Source: Rhynchonema sp. JSB1_4 (taxonomy: Eukaryota > Nematoda > Chromadorea > Monhysterida > Xyalidae). Taken from it: 64,000 bases of DNA. The notes under the pieces were generated by a model. The model did not search any database and had not been told where the DNA came from. It saw nothing but the letters and a program-made list of their open reading frames with translations. A program made the position numbers and the translations under genes. The first letter of the stretch is position 1, and every line of letters begins with the position of its first letter. Where the stretch lies: positions 30,629 through 94,628 of the forward strand of contig JASAMV010005830.1 in NCBI GenBank assembly GCA_030248065.1, given 5' to 3'. Below, piece after piece: positions 1-11,287 of the stretch.

Positions 1-192
1 AATATGTCTGTCGATACAATGAGTATTCTTCATTCATACTCAGGAATTTTTCATTCCAGGAGCTAAATTGACGGGTGCCGGCCGATCGTATCGCCACGCC
101 GTTATGCGTGAATGCTTATGCATTGTGCAATACTTGGGATGTGGTGAGCTTCGACTTAGTGTAAGGCTAACTTTAATTCGATATAAAATTAC

Positions 193-1278
193 CTGTTCGT
201 CGTTTGGATACGCGCTGAAGTCAAAGAAACAGGAAAATTCCAATTTAACGCGGTCTTTCTTTGTCAATGTGGTCTTTGCGGTCGAGACCTTGGCGCTAAC
301 TCGTGAGAACATCGTGGGAAATCGACCTCCATAATGGCCGGCACTGGAATGCATGCCCATCAATTGGTGTAACAAATCAATGATTTTGCAAATCAATCTG
401 TCAAACATAAACAATCAATTAATTCATTTATCGATCGCTAATCCATCAGTAAGTCTGTTACCCACACATTCTGTATCTGCAATGTCGGTGACCAGACCCT
501 ATAAGCCAGGAACGCGCCCGTGATATCCTCCCTGCCCTGGAACGTGTTGATCAAGTCCGGTTTGTCGCACGTCAGATCGAAGTTGTCCCAGTGCTGCAAC
601 GATGCGGCACTTTTCTGTTTTTTTACGTTTCACAGATCAGGATCGTTGCGGGTACTAAGTTGAAAATGTTGTCCCCACCCGATCCTTACAGTCCTGTGAA
701 TTTTATGTGATTTCTGCCCATCCCTCGCTTACAACAACTGCTGTGGCATAAACGTTCACTAATCGCTAACCATTTCAAGAAATCCGCTAACAGTCAGTTT
801 TTGCTCGATTTCATCCTGAAGCAGAAAAAGAATTTCAAGTCATGAGCAAAATGATAAGAACAAGCAACCACATGCAAGTTCTGCAAACGGCCCCACAAAT
901 GTAACTGACCACATCGAAGAAGTCCAGCTGCGATTGCAAATGCACGTGCACTGGCAGGTTGGGACGTGGTCGTGAAACATCATCGCGCGACAAATTGTAA
1001 CTGCTGAACATACAGCTGGCCAGTTCGTTGAGCTCAGACGCGTAACTGTTGTTGTAGACTTCTGTGGATTAAAATTTTGATGCTTGATTTACCAGATCTT
1101 GCTAATTTTATTGTCCACATGGTGCAGACCTATAACTTTTCATTGAGTTTTCAACAAACGTAGACTGTTGTTTCAAGCATTACACACCTGACCCGGGATT
1201 GATGATGGAGCTCCATGAATAGCCAAGAACTGCAGGTGTCATCAACAACGTGAACAGGATATTCAATATTTGTGACAT
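193..1278 (-). CDS. Cys-loop ligand-gated ion channel, N-terminal half (partial)
   Basis: Five exons on the minus strand: 1188-1278 (ATG at 1278), 910-1061, 771-815, 462-614, and one ending at 193 whose start lies near 300-414. Exon 1 encodes a signal peptide (MSQILNILFTLLMTPAVLG). Exon 2 has the start of a pentameric-receptor ligand-binding domain (YNLSRDDVSRPRPNLPVHV then a QSQLDFFDV strand). Exon 3 is DEIEQKLTVSGFLEM. Exon 4 holds WDNFDLTCDKP and the AYRVWSPTLQIQN strand. Exon 5 holds SCFFDFSAYPNDEQ, the Cys-loop with its FxxYPxDxQ core, and stops at a GT donor 13 residues in, so the second loop cysteine should be in the next exon outside the window. Exons 2, 3 and 4 end in phase 0 and exon 1 in phase 1. 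The membrane half is missing, so ligand and ion selectivity cannot be told. Confidence 0.85.
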
Positions 1279-1626
1279 GACTCCTCAAAGATCAGGAAAA
1301 AAACGCAAAATGGCACCGTGTTTGATGTGCGCCAGCAAGCACGTGTAGATTTGACCATGGTTTATCGATTGTGTAAACTCTGAGTTCTTTATAATGCTGC
1401 AGCAACAGAATAAACTATTATCGTGCTCTGGTCTGCTGCTGAAGCAAGTAAAATGTTTATGTTTTGTTGGTTATTATAGCTGGCTGGACGATGCACATCG
1501 ATGGTGCACTGCGTGGAACGTTTTACTTTTGAAAAGCCTAAAAGAAACCCCAAAACATATGCAAACATTGCAACACAAGCAAGGAATTAAGATATGAAAT
1601 GAAACTGATTTAAATAATTGAGGATC
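1279..1626. other. Upstream region of the ion channel gene
   Basis: About 350 bp between the channel start codon and the next minus-strand reading frame. A 67-codon plus-strand reading frame (1394-1597) has no splice context or recognisable composition. I see no RNA gene or promoter motif that I can defend. Confidence 0.4.
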
Positions 1627-1863
1627 TTAAATGATTGTTTCTGCTGTTGTTGTCATTATCGACGTCTGATTTCTTCTTTCGCTGTCTTCCGCTTCCGGTC
1701 TTGCCCCTCTGACTTCACACCAAACGCAAGCGAGACATGCCACTATCGCACCAATCATGATCAGTAACATCACAACCGCGCCGAACAGCCATCCTGAATA
1801 TACAACCACAATCATTGGGCTGTGAGTTGAAGCGGTCATTCTTTGGCCGGTTAACACGAGCAT
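1627..1863 (-). CDS. Possible last exon of a single-pass membrane protein
   Basis: A minus-strand reading frame ending with TGA at 1627-1629. It encodes one strongly hydrophobic stretch (GWLFGAVVMLLIMIGAIVAC) followed by a charged tail (EVRGARPEAEDSERR) and a Thr-rich C-terminus. This resembles a type I membrane anchor with a cytoplasmic tail. An acceptor could lie at the TATATTCAG just before GWLFG. I find no upstream exon in the next kilobase and no homologue comes to mind. It may be a chance frame. Confidence 0.3.
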   Translation of the reverse strand: MLVLTGQRMTASTHSPMIVVVYSGWLFGAVVMLLIMIGAIVACLACVWCEVRGARPEAEDSERRNQTSIMTTTAETII

Positions 1864-1984
1864 TCATCTGAATTTATTGATGATGATAATCACATCACTT
1901 AGCGCTGCGGTCACTCAAGGCCAGCCGCATCAGATTACGACCAAGGCTGGAAGTCACAAAACAAAGTCAAGCTCACCGTCAAGC

Positions 1985-2610
1985 TTAAAGCGGGAGTCCA
2001 GGCAGTAAGGTCCGGTCACCAAACTTGCTGAAAACTTCAGATCCGTGTGTCGCAATTCATGTGAATATAATGCAGTTTATATGAAATTGGTAGCCTCAGT
2101 ATCGACCGAGAACGATATCGTCAACGGTGCCAACCCAGGAGTATAAAATATTCCGGACCAGCTGCCCAAAAACGACATTCATAACGTGTAAAGATAGGGC
2201 AGCAATCTCTTTTTATTCGCTGGGTTACGGTAGCACAGCCCAAACCAGCGTGGTCATCAAGCGTTTTGTTCCCCAGATGTTGGTGCGCTTATCTTCTGAT
2301 GGTGAGTTGGCACTGAGTTGGCACGTGTGAAACATTTTTCTACCCAGTGCAGTTCTGAAACTACCGTAACCCAGCGAATAAAAAGAGATTGGTGACGTAT
2401 CTTCACACGCTATAAATGTCGTTTTTGGGCAGCTGGTCCGAAATTTATTTTGTTCCCGAGTTAGTACCTTTGACGACGCTGTTCTCGGTCGATACTGCTT
2501 CAATTAAAGTTCTGTAAATGGAATTGTGTTGAGATTAATGTCGACTATAACCTGTGAAAAGTTGAACAGGTTTGGCGCAGTGACCCCACTGCCTGGACCC
2601 CCGCTTTAAC
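1985..2610. repeat. Diverged inverted repeat (fold-back element)
   Basis: The stretch around 1985-2235 reappears in reverse complement around 2350-2610, with a loop of about 115 bp. Best-conserved blocks are CGGACCAGCTGCCCAAAAAC, the run TCTCTTTTTATTCGCTGGGT with TACGGTAG after it, TATCGACCGAGAAC, and AAAGCGGGNGTCCAGGCAGT. The arms have drifted by indels and substitutions, so the event is old. Reading frames here on both strands (FRTSCPKTTFI in each direction) are by-products of the palindrome. No clear target duplication was found. Confidence 0.7.
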
Positions 2611-2689
2611 GTCAAAGTTCAAAGTCAGATGTTTCGGCGTCACGCTGGCTCGTGCAGCAGACGCAAGTTTCTGAACGAAGGGTCAACTT

Positions 2690-3150
2690 TGACGCATTAT
2701 TGTGCATGATTGGATGCGTTTCCCGGGATATTTAATGCACATTAGCGTGGTGGACAGGGATGGTGGACATTCAGAAACTGTTTCCAAAATGGTGGAGTTT
2801 GGATTGGACAGCGATGGTGGACATTCGACAACTTTTGCGAATGGTCGACGGAGATGGCGCCTCAAAGGTGTATACCCAGTCCACACCGTAGGCCAACTGT
2901 CTCCAAGAGCTTTTCACCAAAACAAGTTTTGAGAATGGTGGACGGTGATAGAAGTTTCGCGAATGTTGGACGGAGATGGTGGACATTCGAGAACTTTACC
3001 GCTAACCTGATGATTCACTCGTTCCGTGCCACTCGGATGCAACCGTCCCGCCAACCGAACTTGAAACAACCCGAATCTGAGTGGAGGAACGTATTTCGAA
3101 ACTTTTCGAAAATGTGTCCGGTCCAGCACCAGCATGTGTCGGTCACAAGC
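2690..3150. repeat. Degenerate short repeats with a GGTGGACATTC word
   Basis: The word ATGGTGGACATTC and variants (ATGGTGGAGTTTG, ATGGTCGACGGAG, GTTGGACGGAGATGG) recur at irregular spacing of some 50-70 bp, each followed by a GAAACTTT or CAACTTTTGCG run. This looks like an eroded minisatellite or an element of the word-repeat type found later in the window. No coding frame survives all copies. Confidence 0.5.
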
Positions 3151-3190
3151 ATCACGCGAACCAGGAGATAAAACTTAGAAATCTTGGCAG

Positions 3191-3441
3191 CAGAGGTGGG
3201 AATCGGCCGAGGTTTCTGGCCGCCGGCTTTTCGGAATGTCGGGCCGGGCCGGGATGGTCGGCCCGACAGCGAATTTCAATAAAAAAATCGTGACTTTTTA
3301 CGGTAAATTAGCCAAAATTTCTTGCGATTCAGCAGATTTGACTTCTATGATTTTCAGGTATTTTTGCACCAAAAAATTTTCTTCAAAATATCAGAAAAAG
3401 TGTGGCCGAAAAAAATCGGGCCGGGCCGGTTCCCACCTCCG
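3191..3441. mobile_element. Short element with GGGCCGGGCC words, likely hAT-type MITE
   Basis: The ends are inverted repeats: CAGAGGTGGGAATCGGCC at the left and GGCCGGTTCCCACCTCCG at the right. The word GGGCCGGGCC appears near both ends, and the middle is AT-rich. This is the design of the other CAG-ended elements in the window, but no exact 8-bp flank duplication is visible. Related GGCCGGGCC blocks occur near 56540-56660 and 59340-59470. Confidence 0.5.
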
Positions 3442-4089
3442 CTTTGGTTGGTACGGGTATGGGAAATTTTTCACTTTTGGAACAAGCACCCCTAGAAAAT
3501 GACTTTTTGACCCCGAGAAGTACTAAAATTGACCATTTTTCGCCTGGAAATGTGAAAAATCGCTTTCTGCCGCAAGAAAACCCTATTTTAAGCACTTTTG
3601 AACCAATTTTTGACATTTTTGGGGTATTTCTGGGAACAATTTTTTCAGGTTCGGGTCAGTGAATTAATAGAGGCCCCCCGGAATAGAGCCCCCCGTAATA
3701 GAGCCCCCCAAAATGGGGTCAGTGAGTTAATAGAGCCCCCCTTCTATTTAGGTTTTTACGGTATTTTTCCGAAAAAAATTGCAACCATACCGTAAAGACT
3801 GTAATACAATCCCCATCGGCCGGCCTTCTAGTTTTCAATCGATTCACAATCGGTCTTCTATTTTTCTTTTCACTATGGTCGTTTGGCGTTTGGGTGAGCG
3901 CGGGTTTTAAGCAGACTGTCTCTTATAGTGATAGTGGCACACATAGAGTCAGTCAAGTCAACTACACAAGCCAATAACTCGACCCTGCTGGAATTATACA
4001 GCAATTTTGCCTCATCTTGACGAAGACGAAGCGAAAATTAGGGTGGCTGGCATTCTATTACTGGAGTGGGTTGGTGACCACTGGGCCAG

Positions 4090-4980
4090 TACCGTAAAAA
4101 CCTAAATACAGCCCCCCCCGGAATAGAGCCCTCCCCGTAACACAGCCCCCCAAAAAGGGGTCAGTGAATTAATAGAGGCCCCCCGGAATCAGTGTTGGAG
4201 GTACTCTGCTGAAGGGGGGATACCTACTGTACCGCGCTCGGAGAGGGGGGGATACCTACTGTACCAGAGCCGATGGCCTGGGGGGGGGGGGTTATGTCCC
4301 TGGGGGGGGGGGTTTGGGGGGTTAGGTTTTGGGGTGAAAATTTTTTATGTGTTTATTATGTGTGGAATCGTGTGAAAACGTAGTATTTGCGCGCGTAGCG
4401 CGCGAATTTCGGGTAATTTGAGGTACTAATTTTGCACTAATTTCAGCCATTTTCGTCAAAAATTGGCACTTTTGGGGCAAAATCGGGGGGATACCTTCTG
4501 TACCGGGGTGAAAATAGGGGGGATACCTACTGTACCATGCCAAACATCGGGGGGGATACCTACTGTACCAGGCGAGGGGGGATACCGTCTGTACTGGGGG
4601 GGCTACCCCCCCCCCAAACCCCCCCCCCACCTCCAACACTGCCCGGAATAGAGCCCCCCCTAAGTAACATCCCCTATACTGTAGTGTATTAAGGCTTGAT
4701 AGTGGTGTACAGGTACATTTATGCGCGTTTGTTGTTCGTTCAGAGCACATAATACGCCTATTGACGTATAGACACGAATAAATGCGATTACAAGCGAAAA
4801 AACATCCTTTCAAACCCCTTTTTAGGGGTTTTTGGGGGGTATTTCTGGGAACAATTTTTCAGGTTCGGGTCAGTGAATTAATAGAGGCCCCCCCGGAATA
4901 GAGCCCCCCCCGTAATAGAGCCCCCAAAATGGGGTCAGTGAGTTAATAGAGCCCCCCCTTCTATTTAGGTTTTTACGGTA
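4090..4980. mobile_element. Element with TACCGTAAAAACCTAAATA ends, interrupted by another element
   Basis: The ends are inverted repeats TACCGTAAAAACCTAAATA (left) and TATTTAGGTTTTTACGGTA (right). The word AATAGAGCCCCCC is iterated next to both ends, with GGGGTCAGTGAATTAATAGA between. Without the insertion at 4190-4641 and its duplication the element is about 430 bp. A truncated relative lies at about 3655-3795, and a more distant one near 55970-56045. A 2-bp TA target is possible but not provable here. Confidence 0.7.
4190..4641. mobile_element. hAT-type MITE, family with word GATACCTACTGTACC
   Basis: Ends are CAGTGTTGGAGGT and ACCTCCAACACTG. The flanks carry an exact 8-bp duplication, CCCGGAAT at 4182-4189 and 4642-4649. 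Inside, GGGGGATACCTACTGTACC and variants occur about seven times in the same orientation, in two clusters around an AT-rich middle that holds the palindrome GCGCGCGTAGCGCGCG at about 4389-4404. It has no protein-coding capacity. It lies inside the TACCGTAAAAACC element and is therefore younger. Confidence 0.9.
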
Positions 4981-5106
4981 ATTTTATTTTTGGAAAAACC
5001 GATTTTTTTCCGGACAACGTTTTTTTCGAATAAATTTCTTGCGCTTGAGGAATTCCGCAGACAACAACAGCTGTTTTTAGGCCGTTGTGGCTTGTTTGTC
5101 ACGCAA

Positions 5107-5490
5107 CAGTGTAATTCCTGGTCCGAAGGGGGAGATAGCGGACCCCCCGTTTTTTTCGGAGGGGTAGATAGTGTACCCCCGAGGGGGAAGAGGAAGACCT
5201 AAATTCAGGAAAAAGTCACTTTTTGAGGCAGAAAATTTGACCTGTTTTTCCCCTTTTTGGAAAAATTCTTCATAACAAGGGTATTTTGGCGACTTTTGAA
5301 AACATTGACCGAAAAATCACACATTTTTTGGCCTAAAAATGCCTATTTTAGGCCTAAAAATGTCTATTTTAGGCAAAAATTGGGGGAGATAGTGCACCCG
5401 GAGGGGGAGATAGGGGGATAGTGTGCCACCTGAGGGGGAGATAGCGTACCCGACCCGAGGGGGACCCCTCCCCCTCCAGGAACTACACTG
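5107..5490. mobile_element. hAT-type MITE, family with word GATAGTGTACC
   Basis: Ends are CAGTGTAATTCCTGGTCCG and CCAGGAACTACACTG. The exact 8-bp duplication TCACGCAA is at 5099-5106 and 5491-5498. The word GGGGGAGATAGTGTACCC is repeated at both ends. The middle is AT-rich with several TTTTAGGCCTAAAAATG palindromes. Non-coding. Confidence 0.92.
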
Positions 5491-5814
5491 TCACGCAATA
5501 AGGATATTTCTAGTGTTTTGGAAAAAAGTGTTCTTTTAAGTCGTTTCGGTGTCTTTTGGAACAATTTTATAAGATGGTGGTATTGCACCTTTAAGAAAAC
5601 TTGGCTCTGTGTTTTTACGTATTTCGTTTTGGGGGCTCAATTGCCGACTCTGCTCTACGGTAGATGTGTATGAACGTGAGAACCGTAAATTCCACGCACG
5701 GTCTTGTAATTATGCTTCTTTCACTTAATCTTCTTATTTATGTATTATTGAGTTGGTGAAGACGCAATAAACTAACGTGAGAACCAATAGAAGGTCGTTG
5801 GTCTGAATTTTCAG
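5491..5814. other. Upstream region of the P2 gene
   Basis: AT-rich sequence without a convincing reading frame. A TTTTCAG acceptor at 5808-5814 precedes the P2 start codon by 70 nt, so the P2 transcript probably has a spliced 5' leader. The leader exon itself could not be placed. Confidence 0.4.
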
Positions 5815-5883
5815 GTGCTTGTTCTCATCGCGAGCTAAGGCCATAATCGGCGACTTGCACTGATCTAGAAACCATCAGTGAAC

Positions 5884-7377
5884 ATGCGTTACGTGTGCGC
5901 GTATCTGTTGGCCAAGTTGGGCGGCAATGACAATCCCGGGAAGAAAGACATCGAGAACATTCTGGCATCGGTCGGTATTGACGCAGACGGGGAGGCGACC
6001 AATCGAGTGATTGATGCGTTGAAAGGGAAGAGCATTGACGAACTCATCACTGAAGGTGAGGTGCGGCCAGCATGATGGTTGTGTGTCTTTTTGAGAGCGA
6101 CGTGCACCTACACTTTGTTATTTGCACCTAAAAGCAAAGCAACTCGATTGCAACTCAAACTTTCTCATTTCTAATTCAAATTAATGGGTTAATTTGCACA
6201 AAACTTAAAGGGGTTGCTGGTGCTATACAGAATTTTTGACACCTGGATAATTTTCAAGAAAATAAACCTTGCTTGGGTACGGCAAGAGCACAGAAGGTTT
6301 AGGGACTGATTTCTCGGACAGTTCTTGAGCGTTGGTTGGTTTATTGCTCTCAGTGACGCATAAAACCATGCACGTAAATTAGTGATAGAAGCACAGTTAC
6401 AAGACCGGGTGGGACAATTACGGAAATGAAAATAGTTACAACACTGGTTATAACAAAACCACAGCAAATAAAAGCTACAAAAAGCGCCAAGGAGAGAGAA
6501 AGATCACGGACATCAGGACAGATCACAGGACATGTTAACAGAACTGAAAATTATGCATTAATCCTCGTCCTCGTCAAACGACAAATGTCGGGCTCAGAGG
6601 GCATATTGGGATCAGTCCATATTGTCAACAGTCCAGAACAGATGGTGGGTTGGTGATTGTCCGTCACTTCCGTGTACCACCATTTAGCGACGTGGCTGGC
6701 GTCCCCAGGCTGACGTGAATGCGTATCGAACGAGACATCGCCATATCCATCCCGTTGACCGCATCCGGACGCGGTGGCGATAGAGCCCAGTTCTTGAGCG
6801 TCGTTACTGGTGTTTGCTGTTGTTTGAATGAATAGTATAAGATTATCGGATTCACATTGTTAAATATTTTTTTGCGGAAAAATAATGTGCTGACAAAAAC
6901 ATTTGTGGAATGAGAGCGTTTTCAGATATTTTCCAGCAGAATAGGACTCTGATCAATCTACTCTTTGCAAACGAGACACGACCACAAAACAGTCCCGCTT
7001 TTATTCAGGTCGCGAAAAACTGGCTTCAGTTCCGGCCGGAGGTGCGATTGCTGCCAGCGGTGGTGCTGCGCCCGCTGCTGCTGCTGGCGGTGCACCCGCT
7101 GAAGGTTGGTCATGTTTTCCAAAATGCATCGTTCTCAGTGCACGTTTTTTCGCTTTTGACGTCATCCCGCGCCCGGCAGTGCTTCAGAGCCGTTATGAAC
7201 AAAAATGCAGATTGTCTTCACTTGGGCACGAGTTGTGGAAGCACCCGCATGGTTACCTGTCTCGTATCTCATCCACTTATGAAATCAACAAATCCCTTTT
7301 TAGAAAAGAAAGAGGAGAAGAAGAAGGAAGAGTCGGAGTCAGAGGATGAAGACATGGGCTTCGGTCTGTTCGACTAA
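5884..7377 (+). CDS. RPLP2: 60S acidic ribosomal protein P2
   Basis: Three exons, 5884-6055, 7009-7104 and 7304-7377, give 113 residues, the usual P2 length. P2 dimers with P1 bind P0 to form the lateral stalk of the large ribosomal subunit and recruit elongation factors. The N-terminal domain (MRYVCAYLLAKLGG, then SVGIDADGEATNRVIDALKG) matches P2, not P1. Exon 2 encodes the Ala/Gly hinge, and exon 3 the Lys/Glu-rich segment and the invariant ending EDEDMGFGLFD. The ATG at 5884 starts the conserved MRYVxAYLL. All donors are GT, all acceptors AG, and the splice phases close. A possible poly(A) signal AATAAA is at 7711-7716. Confidence 0.97.
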
Positions 7378-7983
7378 GATATCAGGAATGCCCTTATTTG
7401 CCTGGGCGTGATAGAAAATGTAATTTTTGTTATCATGTTTCGTTATCGCGTTGCATGGTCTCTAATTGTTGAGCGGTGATAAAGACTTTGATCCGCCGAA
7501 AATTGACGAATGTTTATTAATTTGGCGTTGTTTTGTTTCATTGTCCGCTCCAAAGCTCACACTCATTCGATCACACATCAAAAATATGAAAACTTGTCGA
7601 CCTCGGTTTCCGGGGAAAAGTGACCCAGCTGCAGTGGAGTCGTTTGGAAATCAGGATACTGGTACATATGCTCGTAATCCAAATATTTTGGACACCGCAT
7701 AGCCACCCGAAATAAAAAAGTTCAGATACGAGGGTCATCTCCCATAACAAAAAATCTCGGAGGAAGTTGACAAGAAGTCAAGAAAACTGCCGTTTTTTTC
7801 GAGGAAAATTGGCCAAAGTCGCTGTTGACAAAGTGAAAAAACGGTACATGTGAACATGCGTAAACTATTTGCGTCAACCACGTCACGGTCACACTATGTC
7901 CATGTGTGCTCCAAGACAATATATAGTTGGTCTATATCGCTCAAACTTGGTAATCGGATGTGACCGCCTTGGTCGCGCCAGAT
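7378..7983. other. Intergenic region, convergent gene ends
   Basis: Holds the P2 3' untranslated region (AATAAA at 7711) and probably the 3' end of the minus-strand gene that stops at 7984. Short open frames here show no family resemblance. Confidence 0.4.
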
Positions 7984-8264
7984 TCATGCATTGAGGATAT
8001 TAACAAGTTTACTGGAGCCATTAATTTCGTCCAGTTTGGTAAACGCCACCTGCTGCTGTTGAACAGAAATGGACAGCGAACGGTCATTAGTTTCATAACA
8101 TACCAGATCAACTGAGCGCATAAAAGTGCGCGCCATGTTCACACACGTATACGATAGTGGCCCATTGGCTGACCTGTTTGATGTTCGCCAGACGTTGTGA
8201 ACGGCCATCCAATAGTCCAATTTCTGCCCGGTTCATACCGGTGGTAATAGTTGATTCCTACAAA
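7984..8264 (-). CDS. Unidentified protein, two C-terminal exons
   Basis: Two minus-strand exons join in phase 0. One runs from about 8264 (acceptor GGTTTTGTAG) to 8174 and reads ...MNRAEIGLLDGRSQRLANIKQ. The last, 8055-7984, follows a CTGTTCAACAG acceptor and reads QQVAFTKLDEINGSSKLVNI then LNA and TGA. The peptide looks helical with a heptad-like spacing. RxQRLAxI followed by a Gln run recalls the C-terminal helix of dynactin subunit 3, but our chain ends earlier and the upstream exons were not found, so I do not assign it. A cysteine-containing frame at 8773-9006 with one hydrophobic segment may or may not belong to the same gene. Confidence 0.4.
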
Positions 8265-9914
8265 ACCGGTCTTGCGCCGGTTACCCATATTAGCACTCGC
8301 TTGGCTGATGCTTTTGCTTGCAGTTATCGAGATTTATTATCGTTATTTACCAGTAAATGCGTATACATTTGCAGTTTTCTCTTTGAATAACTTGGTTTTT
8401 GTTTCAATAATCTACATGACTAAAATCAGGTGGAACAGGCGAGAAGCTTCCGCCAAACGTAACGAGCTAACAGGTAGGGAGAAACGCAAACTTTTTGAGC
8501 GGTGTGTGCTCGGATGACGTCACCGATATCCAACCAAAAGCTTTGCCCGATATGATCATTCGTCATCCAGAAACGTACACAGGTTACGTCATGTTCAGTC
8601 TATCCGCTTGTAACCACGGCACCTGCTGTTGTGGGCATTATGCCACTGATGCTCGCATGTATCAATACCTCATGCAAACGCATCAGCTCTGGTTTGTATT
8701 ATGTGGTAAACGACCTCACAGTCAAGCGGGCAGACTTTCTATAATGCTTCCCGGTTCGGCAAGATCAGAATGTCAAACATTCTTGTTCAACAAAACAACC
8801 AGTACAGTGAACACCACACCATAGACCACCTTAGTGAGCCACCAACAACCGTCACGAACAACATAAAACTCGCTTTTCGCTCCCCAGTATGAGTACTCAA
8901 TCCAACATTTTATTGCCTCGCTCTCAGGAGCGCAAACAAGCAAATATTCATTCAAATTGCTTCCATTTAACTTATTCACACAAATGGTCTCATTTATAAA
9001 GGGCATTTCACAACTACCACACTATTATACTGCATATATGTATGTAGTAGTATTATCGAATTGAGTACTTCCATGTAAAATTATTATTCTATACTGTACT
9101 GAACTTTTCCTATACGGTAGCTGGCGTGTACGACAGAAATACTTACAAACAATCCCTAACGATCTTACAAACGCATATGTAATAGGAGATGCAAATCACA
9201 TGACGTATGTATTGCATCCAAAAGCGATGGAGATCGCGTTAAATTGAGAAGATTTCTGCGCTCGTTTAAAACTTATACCCAAACATCTTGTACGACAGAA
9301 TCAAAATCTTAATTTATGACAACACGTAAACGAAAGAAGTGATCCGATTTTACACCCGATTTCTTTTGGAAACCCCCAGGTATTGGTGAACTTTGTTGGA
9401 AGTCTTGGTGAAAAAGTGTGATTCAAGGTTTGTGATCGAACAACATTTGGAATGTAAGGACACAGCTGTCACTCACTGCTGTTTAGTGAATAAGTGAATT
9501 TGGACACTAAATCGAGCGTAATTGCCTGAAATACTGTAAGAATCAAAAGTACTGATGATAGCTGTCGAAAGTGCGTGGTTACCGTAATTTTCGTATTCGA
9601 CGACTACTATTAATTGTCGTTTTCAGTTCGACTGCGGGAGCCACTGTTTTGAACATAGCCGTTTACAGCGGAAATAAAACTTGGTTCTGCCGGATTAACG
9701 TTTGTCACAATGTGAAATTGAACGGAGTCAATAGAGCATACAGTACCCAAATCTGATGCAGCGACACATTAACCGCCGCAACGTTAACAACTTTACTTGT
9801 TCGAAAGTCACCAAGAAGACATTATTGCCACAGGTTTGCACCATACTTAATGATGTTGGTATAAATACCGTGACACACAAATAAACTCATTTTACTGCCA
9901 CACTGCACCAAACC
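8265..9914. other. Region without an assignable gene
   Basis: Several open frames of 60-110 codons on both strands. The most protein-like is minus 8773-9006, with Asn-glycosylation motifs, four cysteines and a C-terminal hydrophobic stretch (KVVYGVVFTVLVVLL). No exon chain could be built. AATAAA occurs at about 9885 on the plus strand. Confidence 0.3.
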
Positions 9915-11018
9915 CTAGCGAGTAACAAACGCTGTTCCAGCAGGTCCAATCATAAATGGAACCAAGCTGTGATTGATGGAATAGGAACTCATTGGTGCAC
10001 AAACTTGGTTTGGCAAAATATTCAACATTTTGCCCGATAGCTCGTAAACAATAATGTCATTTGGACGAGTGTGTAATGCGCACCCGCCCGCCGCAGTCAG
10101 CAAACCGTGTTAGATGGACATGACAACAAACATGATACTTCACTTTGGCACATCATGTCATGGCAGAACGGTTGGTGGTGGATTGAGATAATCCCTTCAA
10201 TCGTCTTCTTCAATCTTGACGCAACGAATGACTGCAAATTCGGTAAACCTCGGTCAGCCTGATGATCAACGTGTAAACATATGTATGACTCAAAAAATAA
10301 CCATAAGCCCTGCACAAGCGCACTCATCTATCCAGAAGCGGGTGCGCAACAGTATCCCCAATCTGCGTGGCGTTGCTTCCTGATATACAGTAACTAATTA
10401 CACATCCAATTGTTGTTGGGTGTTGTGCGCCACCAGCGCTGGAATTCCGAACAATTACATAGGTCAGTGCGAACTCAGTGCAGTGGCTGCTTGTGCTCAC
10501 ACGATCTTTGTGCGTTTGCGTTTGCACAACCAGTTATTTATGTACTTTTGTAGCCGAATATAAGCCGGCTCGTGTGTACTGTTGAGATGCGTGGCCATCT
10601 GGCGCATTCGCACTGACGGTGACCTGCTGGTGCACCGGCCGTCTGCAAAAGCAGGTCGACCCGAGCGTCCAAAAACATGCTGGAAAGTTCATATTTAGGT
10701 GTTGCTTCGATTGCAATGAGTGGTACAATGTACACATGTGTGTTTGATGTGCTATGCAGACGGTCGGCCAGACCATTTACATCTGCCGTCAGCACGAAGT
10801 GCATAGATCATTAACTTGTACCGTCGTGTTACAGTGCGCGTGCACGCCTGTGCACAAACAAACTTATTATGAGTTCTGGGGGACCGGAGCCCAAGACCAA
10901 TTGTAGCGCTATCACACTCAAATTGAAACAATCTAGAGCTAAACACAATTGCGGTACCCAACTTGTTCAAAACACATAATCTAATTTCGTCGACATTGGG
11001 ACACACAATACATAGCAT
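9915..11018 (-). other. Cluster of open minus-strand frames upstream of engrailed
   Basis: Four overlapping minus-strand frames fall in this kilobase: 9915-10103 (NDIIVYELSGKMLNILPNQV), 10097-10327, 10324-10527 and 10538-10804 (SNTHVYIVPLIAIEATPKYE, LSSMFLDARVDLLLQ). The first and last have amino-acid composition typical of real protein. Possible splice sites exist, for example CAG|GTCACC near 10625, but the phases do not close into one model. It could be an unrecognised divergent gene or chance. Confidence 0.25.
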
Positions 11019-11073
11019 ACAATAACGACATGCTCGTTATAAACGTTGAGTTGACAGAAAGAAATGTAAAAAG

Positions 11074-11104
11074 GGGGCGGAGTCTTGAGCGGCGCTCTGA
11101 TTGG
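11074..11104 (+). promoter_or_regulatory. GC box and CCAAT box before engrailed
   Basis: GGGGCGG at 11074-11080 is followed 20 bp later by TGATTGGTCAG, an inverted CCAAT box (ATTGG at 11100-11104). Both lie about 190-210 bp before the engrailed ATG, where a core promoter with a short leader would be. No TATA box is seen. The sites are read from sequence alone. Confidence 0.5.
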
Positions 11105-11287
11105 TCAGAGGGTGTATTCGGTACGGTAGATTGTGCGCGCACAGGCGCTAACACTCAATTAACACCCAGCCAGTTTGTGCGGTCTTTGTTGTTGCGTCTC
11201 TGTCTGCTTGTTTCGTCACTTTATTATATCATCAAGTATTTCGTTTGATATTGTTGCAAATTCACAGCCATTCAATCGAATTCAAAA

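Noticed and set aside
193..414. Loss of the second Cys-loop cysteine in the ion channel
   Set aside because: The exon ends at residue 13 of the loop; the second cysteine is expected at residue 15, in the next exon outside the window.
2127..2503. Two similar proteins on opposite strands (FRTSCPKTTFI)
   Set aside because: Both are read from the arms of the same inverted repeat; there are no splice sites or homologues.
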